Origin: Pseudomonas gingeri
Lineage (GTDB): Bacteria > Pseudomonadota > Gammaproteobacteria > Pseudomonadales > Pseudomonadaceae
Direction of reading: 5' to 3'
Length of the DNA: 64,000 bases
Assembly (NCBI RefSeq): GCF_013386115.1
Contig: NZ_JACAOR010000013.1
Coordinates: 353,175-417,174, forward strand
Shown here: in pieces, positions 17,247 to 26,015 of the stretch
How the letters are laid out: every line of letters begins with the position of its first letter
Numbering within the stretch: the stretch's first letter is position 1
Notes under the pieces: generated by a model
What the model saw: the letters and a program-made list of their open reading frames with translations, nothing else
What the model was told of the DNA's origin: nothing
Database searches by the model: none
Program-made: the position numbers and the translations under genes

Positions 17247-18917
17247 TTAACTATCCAGCGCCTTGTACTTCTCGCGCAGGTGGTTGCGGATCCACACGGC
17301 CGACAGGTTCAGCGTGGCGATCACCAGCACCAGCAGCAACGCCGTGGCATACACCAGCGGACGCGCCGCCTCGACGTTCGGGCTCTGGAAGCCAACGTCG
17401 TAGATGTGGAAACCCAGGTGCATGATCTTCTGGTCCAGGTGCAGGTACGGATAGTTGCCATCCACCGGCAGCGACGGCGCCAGTTTCACCACACCCACCA
17501 GCATCAGCGGTGCCACCTCACCGGCGGCGCGGGCCACGGCGAGGATCATGCCGGTCATCATCGCCGGGCTGGCCATCGGCAGGACGATCTTCCACAGCGT
17601 CTCGGCCTTGGTCGCGCCCAGGGCCAGCGAACCTTCACGCACGGTGCGGGGAATCCGCGCCAGGCCTTCCTCCGTCGCCACGATCACCACCGGCACCGCC
17701 AGCAGCGCCAGGGTCAGCGAGGCCCAGAGCAGGCCCGGGGTACCGAAGGTCGGCGCCGGCAGGGCTTCGGGGAAGAACAGCCGGTCGAGCGAACCGCCCA
17801 GCACGTAGACGAAGAAGCCCAGGCCGAACACGCCGTAGACGATCGCCGGAACGCCCGCCAGGTTGTTCACGGCAATGCGGATCACCCGGGTCAGGGTGTT
17901 CTGCTTGGCGTATTCACGCAGGTAGACCGCCGCCAGTACGCCGAACGGTGTCACGATCATCGCCATGATGAGGGTCATCATCACGGTACCGAAGATCGCC
18001 GGGAAGATCCCGCCCTCGGTGTTGGCTTCACGCGGGTCGTCGCTGAGGAATTCCCAGACCTTGCTGAAGTAGAACCCCACCTTGGTCATGGTGCCCATGG
18101 CATTCGGCTGGTAGGCATGGACCACCTTGCCGATGCCGATCTCCAGTTCCCTGCCGTTACCATCGCGGGCCGTCAGGCTGTCGCGGTTGAACTGGCTGTG
18201 CAGGTCGCCGAGGCGGGCCTCGATGGCCTGGTAACGGGCATTGAGCTCGGCCTTCTCGGCATCCATGTCGGCCTGGGCAGTGGCGTCGAGCTTGCCTTCA
18301 AGCTCGAGCTTGCGGCCATGCAGGCGAATCCGCTCGAGGCCGGCGTTGATCGCGCCGATATCGGTTTTTTCCAGGCTCTTGAGCTGCTTGGCCAGGTCGT
18401 TCACACGGTCGATACGCGCCTGCAGCTCAGGCCAGGCGGCCTGCCCTTCGGCGATGATCTTGCCGTTTTCCTTGACGTTGACCAGGGTGCCGTAGAAGTT
18501 GCCCCACTCACGACGCTCGACGGTCATCAGATCCGCCGGCGTGCTCTGGTCGGTCAGCCACTCGCCGACGACCCAGGTGAAGTCGTTGCCGTTCAGGTCG
18601 CGGTTACCGACCTTGATCAGTTCCCGGGTCATGAACTCGGGCCCCTGATCCGGCACCGGCAGGCCGGCCGACTTGAGACGCGCACGCGGCACTTCTTCCT
18701 TCTGCACCACTTCGCCGACCACGACCTGGGCGGTCTGGCCCGGCACGCTGTACTGGGCGTGGACCACGTCCGCCGGCCAGAAGTGGCCCAGGCCACGAAC
18801 CGCAATCACCGCCAGCAGGCCGATGGTCATGATGACCGCGATGGACACCGCACCACCGCTGATCCAGACGCCAGGGGCGCCGCTCTTGAACCAACTGTTC
18901 AGGGAGTTCTGTTTCAC
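17247..18917 (-). CDS. pstA: Phosphate ABC transporter permease PstA (long form)
   Basis: The 556-residue protein is far longer than enterobacterial PstA (about 300). One membrane segment (about residues 20-45) is followed by a large extra domain (about 50-290) with a coiled-coil-like stretch around LAKQLKSLEKTDIGAINAG. The usual permease domain comes next, with the EAA-loop region LGATKAETLWKIVLPMASP. The start is a GTG with AAGGTAGAAG upstream. The extra region, shared with Pseudomonas PstA as I recall, probably faces the periplasm. pstC is 15 bases upstream. Confidence 0.94.
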   Translation of the reverse strand: MKQNSLNSWFKSGAPGVWISGGAVSIAVIMTIGLLAVIAVRGLGHFWPADVVHAQYSVPGQTAQVVVGEVVQKEEVPRARLKSAGLPVPDQGPEFMTRELIKVGNRDLNGNDFTWVVGEWLTDQSTPADLMTVERREWGNFYGTLVNVKENGKIIAEGQAAWPELQARIDRVNDLAKQLKSLEKTDIGAINAGLERIRLHGRKLELEGKLDATAQADMDAEKAELNARYQAIEARLGDLHSQFNRDSLTARDGNGRELEIGIGKVVHAYQPNAMGTMTKVGFYFSKVWEFLSDDPREANTEGGIFPAIFGTVMMTLIMAMIVTPFGVLAAVYLREYAKQNTLTRVIRIAVNNLAGVPAIVYGVFGLGFFVYVLGGSLDRLFFPEALPAPTFGTPGLLWASLTLALLAVPVVIVATEEGLARIPRTVREGSLALGATKAETLWKIVLPMASPAMMTGMILAVARAAGEVAPLMLVGVVKLAPSLPVDGNYPYLHLDQKIMHLGFHIYDVGFQSPNVEAARPLVYATALLLVLVIATLNLSAVWIRNHLREKYKALDS

Positions 18918-18932
18918 AGACTTCTACCTTTA

Positions 18933-21218
18933 TTAAAGCGACGAGTATTTCTTGCGCAGACGCTGACGAATCAGTTCCGCGAGGGTGTTCATGATGAACG
19001 TGAACAGCAGCAGCACCAGTGCCGAGAGGAACAGCACGCGGTAGTGACTACCACCCACTTCCGACTCCGGCATCTCCACCGCCACGTTGGCCGCCAGGGT
19101 GCGCAGGCCTTCGAACAGGTTCATCTCCATCACCGGGGTGTTGCCGGTGGCCATCAGCACGATCATGGTCTCGCCGACGGCACGGCCCATGCCGATCATC
19201 AGCGCCGAGAAGATGCCCGGGCTGGCGGTGAGGATCACCACCCGGGTCATGGTCTGCCATGGCGTGGCGCCCAGGGCCAACGAGCCCAGGGTCAGGCCGC
19301 GCGGCACGCTGAACACGGCGTCTTCGGCGATCGAATAGATGTTCGGGATCACCGCGAAACCCATGGCCAGGCCGACCACCAGGGCGTTGCGCTGGTCGTA
19401 GGTGATGCCCAGGTCGTGGGAAATCCACATGCGCATGTCACCGCCGAAGAACCAGGTCTCCAGGTGCGGGCTCATGAACAGCGAGAGCCAGCCGACGAAC
19501 AGGATCACCGGGATCAGGATCGCGCTTTCCCAGCCATCCGGCACCCGCAGGCGCAGCGACTCGGGCAGGCGGCTCCAGGCGAAACCGGCGACCAGGATGC
19601 CGATCGGCAGCAACATCAGCAGGCTGAAGATCCCCGGCAGGTGCCCTTCGACATACGGCGCCAGGAACAGACCGGCGAAGAAGCCGAGGATCACCGTCGG
19701 CATCGCTTCCATCAGCTCGATCACCGGCTTGACCTTGCGGCGCATGCCCGGGGCCATGAAGTAGGCGGTGTAGATCGCGGCGGCGACGGCCAGCGGTGCG
19801 GCCAGCAGCATGGCGTAGAACGCGGCCTTCAGGGTCCCGAAGGTCAGCGGCGACAGGCTCAGCTTGGGCTCGAAGTCGGTGTTGGCGGCGGTCGATTGCC
19901 AGACGTACTTGGGTGCGTCGTAGTTCTCGTACCAGACCTTGCTCCACAGCGCGCTCCAGGAAACTTCCGGGTGCGGGTTGTCGAGTTCCAGCGGCTGGAT
20001 CTTGCCACCCTGCTCGACGATCACCCGGTTGGCCCGCGGCGACAGGCCGAAGATACCCGGGCCGTCGACCACCTGGTCCACCAGCAGTGTGCGGTGCGCG
20101 GTACTGTGGAACACACCGAGCTTGCCGGAGGCATCCAGGGCGACAAAGCCCTTGCGACGTTCTTCGGCAGTGATCTCGACGATTGGCGTGGTGCCCATCT
20201 GGAAGCTGCGGATCGGTTTCAGGCGCAGCTCGCCATCCGGGTCGCGGGCCATGAACCACTGGCCGAGACCACCCTTGGAGTCACCGATGATCAGCGAGAT
20301 ACCGCCCACCAGTTGCGTACTGGCGGTCACTTCGGTGTTGGCATCGTCCAGCAGCTTGTAGCGACCGTTCAGGCTCTTGTCGCGCAGGCTGAACACGTCG
20401 GCCTGGGCGCGCCCGTTGATCACGTACAGCCATTGCTGGCGCGGATCGATGTAGATGGCTTTCACCGGCTCGGTCATCTGCGGCAGATCGATGCTCTTCT
20501 GCTCGCTGGTGACCTCGCCGGTCATCATGTTCTCTTCCTTGGTCAGCGCCAGCACGTGCAGTTGCGCACCGTTGGAGCCCACGGCGACCAGTGTCGTATC
20601 GCTGGCGTTGAGGTTCACGTGCTCAAGCGCGTGGCCCTGGCCATCGAGGGTGATCGGGGTTTCGCCGTAGGGGTATTCGACCGCCGGGGAAATGGTCTTC
20701 TTGCCGTCCGGGTACGTCACTTTATAGGTGTGACGGAACACCAGGGCCTGGCCATTGGACAGACCGACGATAACCAGCGGGATGCCCGGCTGGTCCTTGC
20801 TGATGGAGGTCACCTTGGTGCCCGCCGGAAGCGGCAGGTTCACCCGCGACAGTTCAGTGGCATCGGCAACGGAGAAGAACAGCACCTGCCCCTGGTCGGA
20901 AACCCGCATGCCCACCTGGTTCTGTTCTTCCAGGGAGATCATCAGGGGGTTGCCGGCATCGCGCATCCAGGCCGGGGTAATGGCTTTTTCCGCGGTCAGC
21001 GAAGCGCCCTGGAACAGGGGCAGGACCACATAGGCGAGAAAGAAGAAGATCAGCGTGATCGCCGCCAGGACGGCCAGGCCGCCGACAAACACATACCAGC
21101 GGGTCAGGCGGTCCTTGAGCGCGCGAATGCGACGCTTGCGCTTGAGTTCAGGCGTATTGAAGTCAATGCGCTTCGGGGGAGAAGTTGTAGTCATGGTGGA
21201 ATTGGCCAGATCGTTCAT
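18933..21218 (-). CDS. pstC: Phosphate ABC transporter permease PstC (long form)
   Basis: The ATG at 21218 (MNDLANSTM) gives 761 residues, about twice enterobacterial PstC. After a cytoplasmic start and one membrane segment (about residues 45-75) comes a roughly 400-residue insert with beta-propeller-like repeats (LHVLALTKEE, VKAIYIDPRQQWLYV, GVFHSTAHRT). The permease domain follows, with the EAA-type region LGSLALGATPWQTMTRVVIL. A GTG at 21224 and an ATG at 21194 are alternative starts. A perfect Pho box lies 23 bases upstream, so pstCAB-phoU has its own PhoB-dependent promoter besides any read-through from pstS. Confidence 0.94.
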   Translation of the reverse strand: MNDLANSTMTTTSPPKRIDFNTPELKRKRRIRALKDRLTRWYVFVGGLAVLAAITLIFFFLAYVVLPLFQGASLTAEKAITPAWMRDAGNPLMISLEEQNQVGMRVSDQGQVLFFSVADATELSRVNLPLPAGTKVTSISKDQPGIPLVIVGLSNGQALVFRHTYKVTYPDGKKTISPAVEYPYGETPITLDGQGHALEHVNLNASDTTLVAVGSNGAQLHVLALTKEENMMTGEVTSEQKSIDLPQMTEPVKAIYIDPRQQWLYVINGRAQADVFSLRDKSLNGRYKLLDDANTEVTASTQLVGGISLIIGDSKGGLGQWFMARDPDGELRLKPIRSFQMGTTPIVEITAEERRKGFVALDASGKLGVFHSTAHRTLLVDQVVDGPGIFGLSPRANRVIVEQGGKIQPLELDNPHPEVSWSALWSKVWYENYDAPKYVWQSTAANTDFEPKLSLSPLTFGTLKAAFYAMLLAAPLAVAAAIYTAYFMAPGMRRKVKPVIELMEAMPTVILGFFAGLFLAPYVEGHLPGIFSLLMLLPIGILVAGFAWSRLPESLRLRVPDGWESAILIPVILFVGWLSLFMSPHLETWFFGGDMRMWISHDLGITYDQRNALVVGLAMGFAVIPNIYSIAEDAVFSVPRGLTLGSLALGATPWQTMTRVVILTASPGIFSALMIGMGRAVGETMIVLMATGNTPVMEMNLFEGLRTLAANVAVEMPESEVGGSHYRVLFLSALVLLLFTFIMNTLAELIRQRLRKKYSSL

Positions 21219-21240
21219 GCGCACACCCTAGCGATCCTGT

Positions 21241-21258
21241 ATGACAGAAAGATGACAG
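21241..21258 (-). promoter_or_regulatory. Pho box of pstC, both half-sites perfect
   Basis: On the minus strand the sequence is CTGTCAT CTTT CTGTCAT, identical to the consensus. It lies only 22 bases before the chosen pstC ATG. A TAGGGT at 21230-21225 could serve as -10, which would put the transcript start almost on the start codon. Confidence 0.9.
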
Positions 21259-21317
21259 TGCAGTGACGCACGGAAGCCGCCGCCCAGCGTGGCTGGCAGC
21301 GGATTCGGAAATTGGTG

Positions 21318-21388
21318 TGTGGGAGCGCGGTTATCCGCGAAGGTGCCCCGGGGACACCACAAGCTCCGCGGGCAAACCCGCTCCCACA
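21318..21388. repeat. Degenerate REP hairpin between pstS and pstC
   Basis: TGTGGGAGCGCGGTTATCCGCGA faces TCCGCGGGCAAACCCGCTCCCACA. It lies downstream of the pstS stop and upstream of the pstC promoter, where it could protect the pstS message and weaken read-through. Confidence 0.8.
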
Positions 21389-21417
21389 TGCCGGAGCCTG
21401 GGGCTCCGGCTCAAGGC

Positions 21418-22419
21418 TTACTTCTTGGCGACGTTGCCGCCTTCGCTCAAGCCCAGGTCAGCCAGTGCCTTGGCGGCAACCTTGGCTGGCAGTGGGATGT
21501 AGCCGTCCTTCACGACAACTTCCTGGCCCTGCTTGGACAGAACCAGCTTCACGAACTCGGCTTCCAGCGGGGCCAGAGGCTTGTTCGGTGCCTTGTTGAC
21601 GTAGACGTAGAGGAAACGCGACAGCGGGTATTTGCCGTTCAGTGCGTTTTCTTCGCTGTCTTCGATGAACTCGGTGCTGCCTTTCTTCGACAGGGCAACG
21701 GTTTTCACGCTGGCGGTCTTGTAGCCGATACCCGAGTAGCCGATACCGTTCAGCGAGGAGCTGATGGACTGCACGACGGAAGCCGAACCAGGTTGTTCGT
21801 TCACGTTAGGCTTGTAGTCGCCTTTGCACAGGGCTTCTTCCTTGAAGTAGCCGTAGGTGCCGGATACCGAGTTACGACCGAACAGCTGGACCGGCTTGTT
21901 GGCCAGGTCGCCGGTCACGCCCAGGTCGCCCCAGGTCTTGACGTCGGCCTTGGCGCCGCACAGACGAGTCGAGGAGAAGATCGCGTCGACCTGTTCCATG
22001 GTCAGGTGCTGGATCGGGTTGTCCTTGTGCACGAATACCGCCAGGGCGTCCACAGCGACCGGGATGGCGGTCGGCTTGTAGCCGTACTTCTGCTCGAAGG
22101 CAGCCAGTTCGGTGTCCTTCATCTTGCGGCTCATCGGGCCCAGGTTCGACGTGCCTTCAGTCAGGGCAGGTGGCGCGGTAGCGGAACCGGCGGCCTGAAT
22201 CTGGATGTTCACGTTCGGGTATTCTTTCTTGTAGCCCTCGGCCCACAGGGTCATGAGGTTTGCCAGGGTATCGGAACCGACGCTGGACAAGTTGCCCGAC
22301 ACGCCTTGTACTTTTGTATAGGCCGGAATGGACGGGTCTACACCAGCGGCCACCGCGTGGGCAGTCGCGACGCCAGCAGCGACAAAAGTCATTGCCGCCA
22401 TCAAACGTTTCAGTTTCAT
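21418..22419 (-). CDS. pstS: Periplasmic phosphate-binding protein PstS
   Basis: The 333-residue protein has a signal peptide (MKLKRLMAAMTFVAAGVATA, cleaved near VAAG). The phosphate-contact segments are visible: SVGSDTLANLM, the SNLGPMSRKMKD loop and GRNSVSGTYGYF. It captures phosphate and passes it to PstCA. Unlike the E. coli operon it is separated from pstC by about 200 bases holding a REP hairpin and a second Pho box, so it probably has its own strong transcript. Confidence 0.96.
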   Translation of the reverse strand: MKLKRLMAAMTFVAAGVATAHAVAAGVDPSIPAYTKVQGVSGNLSSVGSDTLANLMTLWAEGYKKEYPNVNIQIQAAGSATAPPALTEGTSNLGPMSRKMKDTELAAFEQKYGYKPTAIPVAVDALAVFVHKDNPIQHLTMEQVDAIFSSTRLCGAKADVKTWGDLGVTGDLANKPVQLFGRNSVSGTYGYFKEEALCKGDYKPNVNEQPGSASVVQSISSSLNGIGYSGIGYKTASVKTVALSKKGSTEFIEDSEENALNGKYPLSRFLYVYVNKAPNKPLAPLEAEFVKLVLSKQGQEVVVKDGYIPLPAKVAAKALADLGLSEGGNVAKK

Positions 22420-22487
22420 GCCTTGCTCCTAGCAGAGAGGGTTAAGTTGGATCGGGGCCAAGTATCGGCAGGCCGCATGAACACTCT

Positions 22488-22516
22488 ATGACTGGTATGT
22501 GACAATTAGATGAAAG
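22488..22516 (-). promoter_or_regulatory. Triple-half-site Pho box of pstS
   Basis: Read on the minus strand: CTTTCAT - CTAA - TTGTCAC - ATAC - CAGTCAT. These are three 7-base PhoB repeats in register at 11-base spacing, each one or two bases from CTGTCAT. The last ends 68 bases before the pstS ATG. Three repeats suggest cooperative binding of more than one PhoB dimer. Confidence 0.75.
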
Positions 22517-22581
22517 GCCAGCATCCATTCGGACGACCGGCCTTTACCTCTGAAACGCCTGGACCCCAGGTAATACGGGGC

Positions 22582-23871
22582 TTAGCGGCCCTTCGCCCAC
22601 AGGTAGCCGCCGACCAGCACGCCGACGCTGCAAATTATTGCAACATAATACGCAGGGCCCATCGGGCTTTCCTTGAGCAGCAGGGTGACGACCATCGGTG
22701 TCAGGCCGCCAAAGATCGCGTACGCCAGGTTGTAGGAGAACGACAGGCCGCTGAAGCGCACCACCGCCGGGAAAGCCTTGACCATGACATAAGGCACGGC
22801 GCCGATGGTGCCGACGAACAGGCCGCTCAGGGCATACAGCGGGAACAGCCACTCGGGGTGGGTCGGCAGGCTGCTGTAGAAGGTCCAGAACGTTGTCATC
22901 AGCGCCAGGCTGCCGACCACGAACACGCGGCCCGCGCCGAAACGGTCGGCCAGTGCGCCGGAGATGATGCAGCCCAAGGTCAGGCAGACCGTCGCCAGGC
23001 TGTTGGCCTCCAGCGAGACGGTCGGGGCGAAGTGGTAGGCGGTCTGCAGCACGGTCGGGGTCATCAGGATCACCACCACCACGCCGGCCGACAACAGCCA
23101 GGTCAACAGCATCGAGATCACGATCGCCCCGCGGTGATCACGCAATACCGCGCCCAGGGGAATGCCTTCGGACAAGGCCTTGCGCTGCTGCAGCTCGGCG
23201 AACACCGGGGTTTCATGCAGCCAGCGACGCAGGTATACCGAGAACAGGCCGAACACACCGCCCAGCAGGAACGGGATCCGCCAGGCGTAATCGCTCACTT
23301 CGACCGGGGTGTAGACACTGTTGATCAGCGTCGCCACCAGCGAGCCCAGCAGGATGCCAGCGGTCAGGCCCGACGTCAGGGTGCCGCAGGCAAAGCCGAT
23401 CTGCCGCTCCGGAACGTGCTCGGCGACGAAGACCCAGGCGCCCGGCACTTCACCGCCGATTGCGGCGCCCTGGATCACCCGCATCAACAGCAGCAGGATC
23501 GGCGCCCAGATGCCGATCTGCGCGTAGGTCGGCAGCAGGCCCATGATCAGGGTCGGCACGGCCATCAGGAAAATGCTCAGGGTGAACATTTTCTTGCGCC
23601 CCAGCAGGTCGCCGAAATGCGCCATGACGATTCCGCCCAGCGGCCGCGCCAGGTAGCCGGCGGCGAAGATGCCGAACGTCTGCATCAGGCGCAACCACTC
23701 GGGCATGTCCGCCGGGAAGAACAACTTGCCCACCACAGCCGCGAAGAACACGAAAATGATGAAGTCGTAGAACTCCAGCGCACCTCCCAGGGCAGACAGC
23801 GACAACGTCTTGTAGTCATTACGGGTCAGCGGGCGCGAAGGTTGCGCAAGGCTGGGAGACACAGTGCTCAT
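22582..23871 (-). CDS. MFS transporter of the MHS (metabolite:H+ symporter) family, copy 1
   Basis: The 429-residue protein has 12 predicted membrane segments, the MHS N-terminal block LGGALEFYDFIIFVFFAA, the loop motif HFGDLLGRKKMF and RPLGGIVMAHFGD. MHS members import organic acids, osmolytes or shikimate-like metabolites with protons; the substrate here is unknown. A second, closely similar gene lies 44 bases upstream. Both point toward pstS, but a Pho box and about 160 bases separate this gene from pstS. I recall one such gene (PA5370) at this place in P. aeruginosa. Confidence 0.88.
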   Translation of the reverse strand: MSTVSPSLAQPSRPLTRNDYKTLSLSALGGALEFYDFIIFVFFAAVVGKLFFPADMPEWLRLMQTFGIFAAGYLARPLGGIVMAHFGDLLGRKKMFTLSIFLMAVPTLIMGLLPTYAQIGIWAPILLLLMRVIQGAAIGGEVPGAWVFVAEHVPERQIGFACGTLTSGLTAGILLGSLVATLINSVYTPVEVSDYAWRIPFLLGGVFGLFSVYLRRWLHETPVFAELQQRKALSEGIPLGAVLRDHRGAIVISMLLTWLLSAGVVVVILMTPTVLQTAYHFAPTVSLEANSLATVCLTLGCIISGALADRFGAGRVFVVGSLALMTTFWTFYSSLPTHPEWLFPLYALSGLFVGTIGAVPYVMVKAFPAVVRFSGLSFSYNLAYAIFGGLTPMVVTLLLKESPMGPAYYVAIICSVGVLVGGYLWAKGR

Positions 23872-23915
23872 TGCAAGGCTTCTCTTATATTAATAGTCAG
23901 GGTGGTTATCCGGCC

Positions 23916-25205
23916 TCAACGGTCGTTTCTCCACAGGTAGGCGCCGACCAGCAAGCCCACGCCGCCTATGATCAATACATAGTAAGCCGGGCCCAATGGG
24001 CTTTCCTTGAGCATCAGAGTCACGATCACCGGTGTCAGGCCACCAAAGATCGCATAAGCCAGGTTGTAGGAAAACGATAAACCGGTAAAACGTATCGCCG
24101 CCGGGAACGCATTGACCATCACGAACGGCACGACACTCACCGTGCCGGTCAGCAAACCGCTCAGGGCATAGAGCGCGAACAGCCATTGCGGATGGTCCTG
24201 CAGACTGTTGTAGAAGGTCCAGAAGCTCAGCATCAGCAGCGCGCAACCGATCATCAGCACCCGACCCGCGCCGAAGCGGTCCACCAGGGTGCCGGCCAGG
24301 ATGCAGCCGATGGCCAGGCTGATGGTCGCCAGGCTGTTGGCCTGCAACGTCACCAGCGGCGCGAAATGGTAGACGGCCTGCAGCACGGTCGGGGTCATGA
24401 GGATCACCACTACCACGCCGGCCGACAGCAGCCAGGTCAGCAGCACCGAGATCACGATGCCTTCGCGATGACCGCGCAATACCGTGCGCAGAGGGACTTC
24501 CGCCGCGAGCGCCTGGCGCTGCTGCAAGGCCAGGAACACCGGCGTTTCATGCAGCCAGCGACGCAGGAAGGCCGACAGCAGGCCGAACACCCCGCCCAGC
24601 AGGAAAGGAATCCGCCAGGCGAAGTCGGCGATGTCCACCGGGCTGTAGTTGCGGTTGATCGCGGTCGCGACCAGCGAGCCCAGGAGAATCCCGATGGTCA
24701 GGCCAAACGTCAGGATCCCGCAGGCCAGGCCCATGCGCCGCTGCGGCGCGTGCTCGGCGACGAACACCCAGGCCGCCGGCACTTCACCCCCAATCGCCGC
24801 GCCCTGGATCAGGCGCATCAGCAGCAACAGGATCGGTGCCCACAGGCCGATCTGTGCATAAGTGGGCAGCAGGCCCATCACCAGGGTCGGCACGGCCATC
24901 AGGAAAATGCCCAGCGCGAACATCTTCTTGCGACCCAGCAGGTCGCCAAAATGCGCCATGACGATGCCGCCCAGTGGACGGGCGACGTATCCGGCGGCAA
25001 AAATGCCAAACGTTTGCGTCAATTGCAGCCACTGAGGCATTTGCGGTGGAAAAAACAGCTTCCCGACCACCGCCGCGAAAAACACGAAGATGATGAAGTC
25101 ATAGAACTCCAGCGCTCCCCCCAGGGCCGACAACACAAGCGTCCTGTAGTCATCCCGATTCAACGCACGGGCAGGCTGCGCAGCACTCAAAGGCATGGTG
25201 GTCAT
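23916..25205 (-). CDS. MFS transporter of the MHS family, copy 2 (tandem paralogue)
   Basis: From the ATG at 25205 (MTTMPLS) the product is 429 residues, the same length as copy 1 and alignable along its whole length without gaps that I can see: shared LGGALEFYDFIIFVFFAA, RPLGGIVMAHFGD, GAAIGGEVP, WLLSAGVVVVILMTPTVLQ. Differences are concentrated in loops and the N-terminal 20 residues. A longer frame from 25415 is not supported. The two genes look like a recent tandem duplication that has begun to diverge, perhaps in substrate or regulation. Confidence 0.88.
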   Translation of the reverse strand: MTTMPLSAAQPARALNRDDYRTLVLSALGGALEFYDFIIFVFFAAVVGKLFFPPQMPQWLQLTQTFGIFAAGYVARPLGGIVMAHFGDLLGRKKMFALGIFLMAVPTLVMGLLPTYAQIGLWAPILLLLMRLIQGAAIGGEVPAAWVFVAEHAPQRRMGLACGILTFGLTIGILLGSLVATAINRNYSPVDIADFAWRIPFLLGGVFGLLSAFLRRWLHETPVFLALQQRQALAAEVPLRTVLRGHREGIVISVLLTWLLSAGVVVVILMTPTVLQAVYHFAPLVTLQANSLATISLAIGCILAGTLVDRFGAGRVLMIGCALLMLSFWTFYNSLQDHPQWLFALYALSGLLTGTVSVVPFVMVNAFPAAIRFTGLSFSYNLAYAIFGGLTPVIVTLMLKESPLGPAYYVLIIGGVGLLVGAYLWRNDR

Positions 25206-25559
25206 GAAGATATCCCGGGGATCGATACGGACGGAGTCGCTGCGGAGAGGTGCACAAGGCGGAAAAAAGATAACAAAATGTTTCAGAAAGTAAATGATGG
25301 CCCGATATAGAGCGATCGAAAGGGCTTTCTGATGGTCGTAGTCGAGCGGGTCGATCGATATACTGGTCAGTGTCGCCCTGATGGATGCTGTGCAAAAACG
25401 TCGTTGGAAACCCATTCCAGCCGGTTTCGCAGAGTTTCCCTTTAGTACGTCTTAGAGAAACGTGACGAACGTAGTATGTTCGAGCTGAATCGTTTTTCCT
25501 GAAGACGGCTATTCACCGGCAGTACCAACGTAGCGTCACGGGTCAGAGGCACCCCCCGT
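25206..25559. other. Divergent intergenic region, 354 bp
   Basis: It separates the MFS pair (minus) from the thioesterase (plus) and is AT-richer than its neighbours, so it likely holds both promoters. The only clear symmetry is CGAAC - GTAGTAT - GTTCG at 25467-25483, a possible operator on the thioesterase side. I see no gene or RNA in it. Confidence 0.5.
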
Positions 25560-25961
25560 ATGATCGAACTCGAACAAGAAGACCCAATCCCGCAAGGCGA
25601 CCTCGCCCTGCAAATCACCGCGCTCCCGCGTGAAACCAATGGTTTCGGCGACATCTATGGCGGCTGGCTGGTCAACCAGATGGACCTCGCCGGCACGGCG
25701 ATGGCCAGCAAGGTGGCCGGCGGGCGCGTGGCCACGGTCGCCATCGACCGCATGGCGTTCCTGGTGCCGGTCGCGGTCGGCGCGCAGTTGTCCTTTTATA
25801 CCCAGGCCCTGGAAATCGGCCGCAGCTCGATCAAGATGATGGTCGAGGTGTGGAGCGACGACCCACTGTCCAGCGAATGGCGCAAGGTCACCGAGGCGGT
25901 GTTCGTGTTCGTCGCCATCGACGGCAGCGGTCGCACCCGCTCCGTACCGCCACGGCGCTAA
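25560..25961 (+). CDS. Acyl-CoA thioesterase (YciA-like hotdog fold)
   Basis: The 133-residue protein matches YciA/BACH-type thioesterases: the hotdog helix segment NGFGDIYGGWLVNQMDLAG (Asn and Asp of the active-site region) followed by VATVAIDRMAFLVPV and QLSFYTQALEIGRSS. These enzymes hydrolyse short to long acyl-CoA in the cytoplasm. The C-terminus ends early after the last strand, within family range. The mutarotase gene follows 54 bases later and may be co-transcribed. Confidence 0.88.
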   Translation: MIELEQEDPIPQGDLALQITALPRETNGFGDIYGGWLVNQMDLAGTAMASKVAGGRVATVAIDRMAFLVPVAVGAQLSFYTQALEIGRSSIKMMVEVWSDDPLSSEWRKVTEAVFVFVAIDGSGRTRSVPPRR

Positions 25962-26015
25962 ACCCGGGCGGTTTTTTGCGGTCCATTGCAGTTCCTGTTG
26001 CCGAGCGAGAACACC

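Noticed and set aside
17280..21266. A 1328-codon open frame on the plus strand opposite pstA and pstC
   Set aside because: It is antisense to two clear genes, rich in His, Gln, Arg and Gly as expected from reversed GC-rich codons, and shows no domain.
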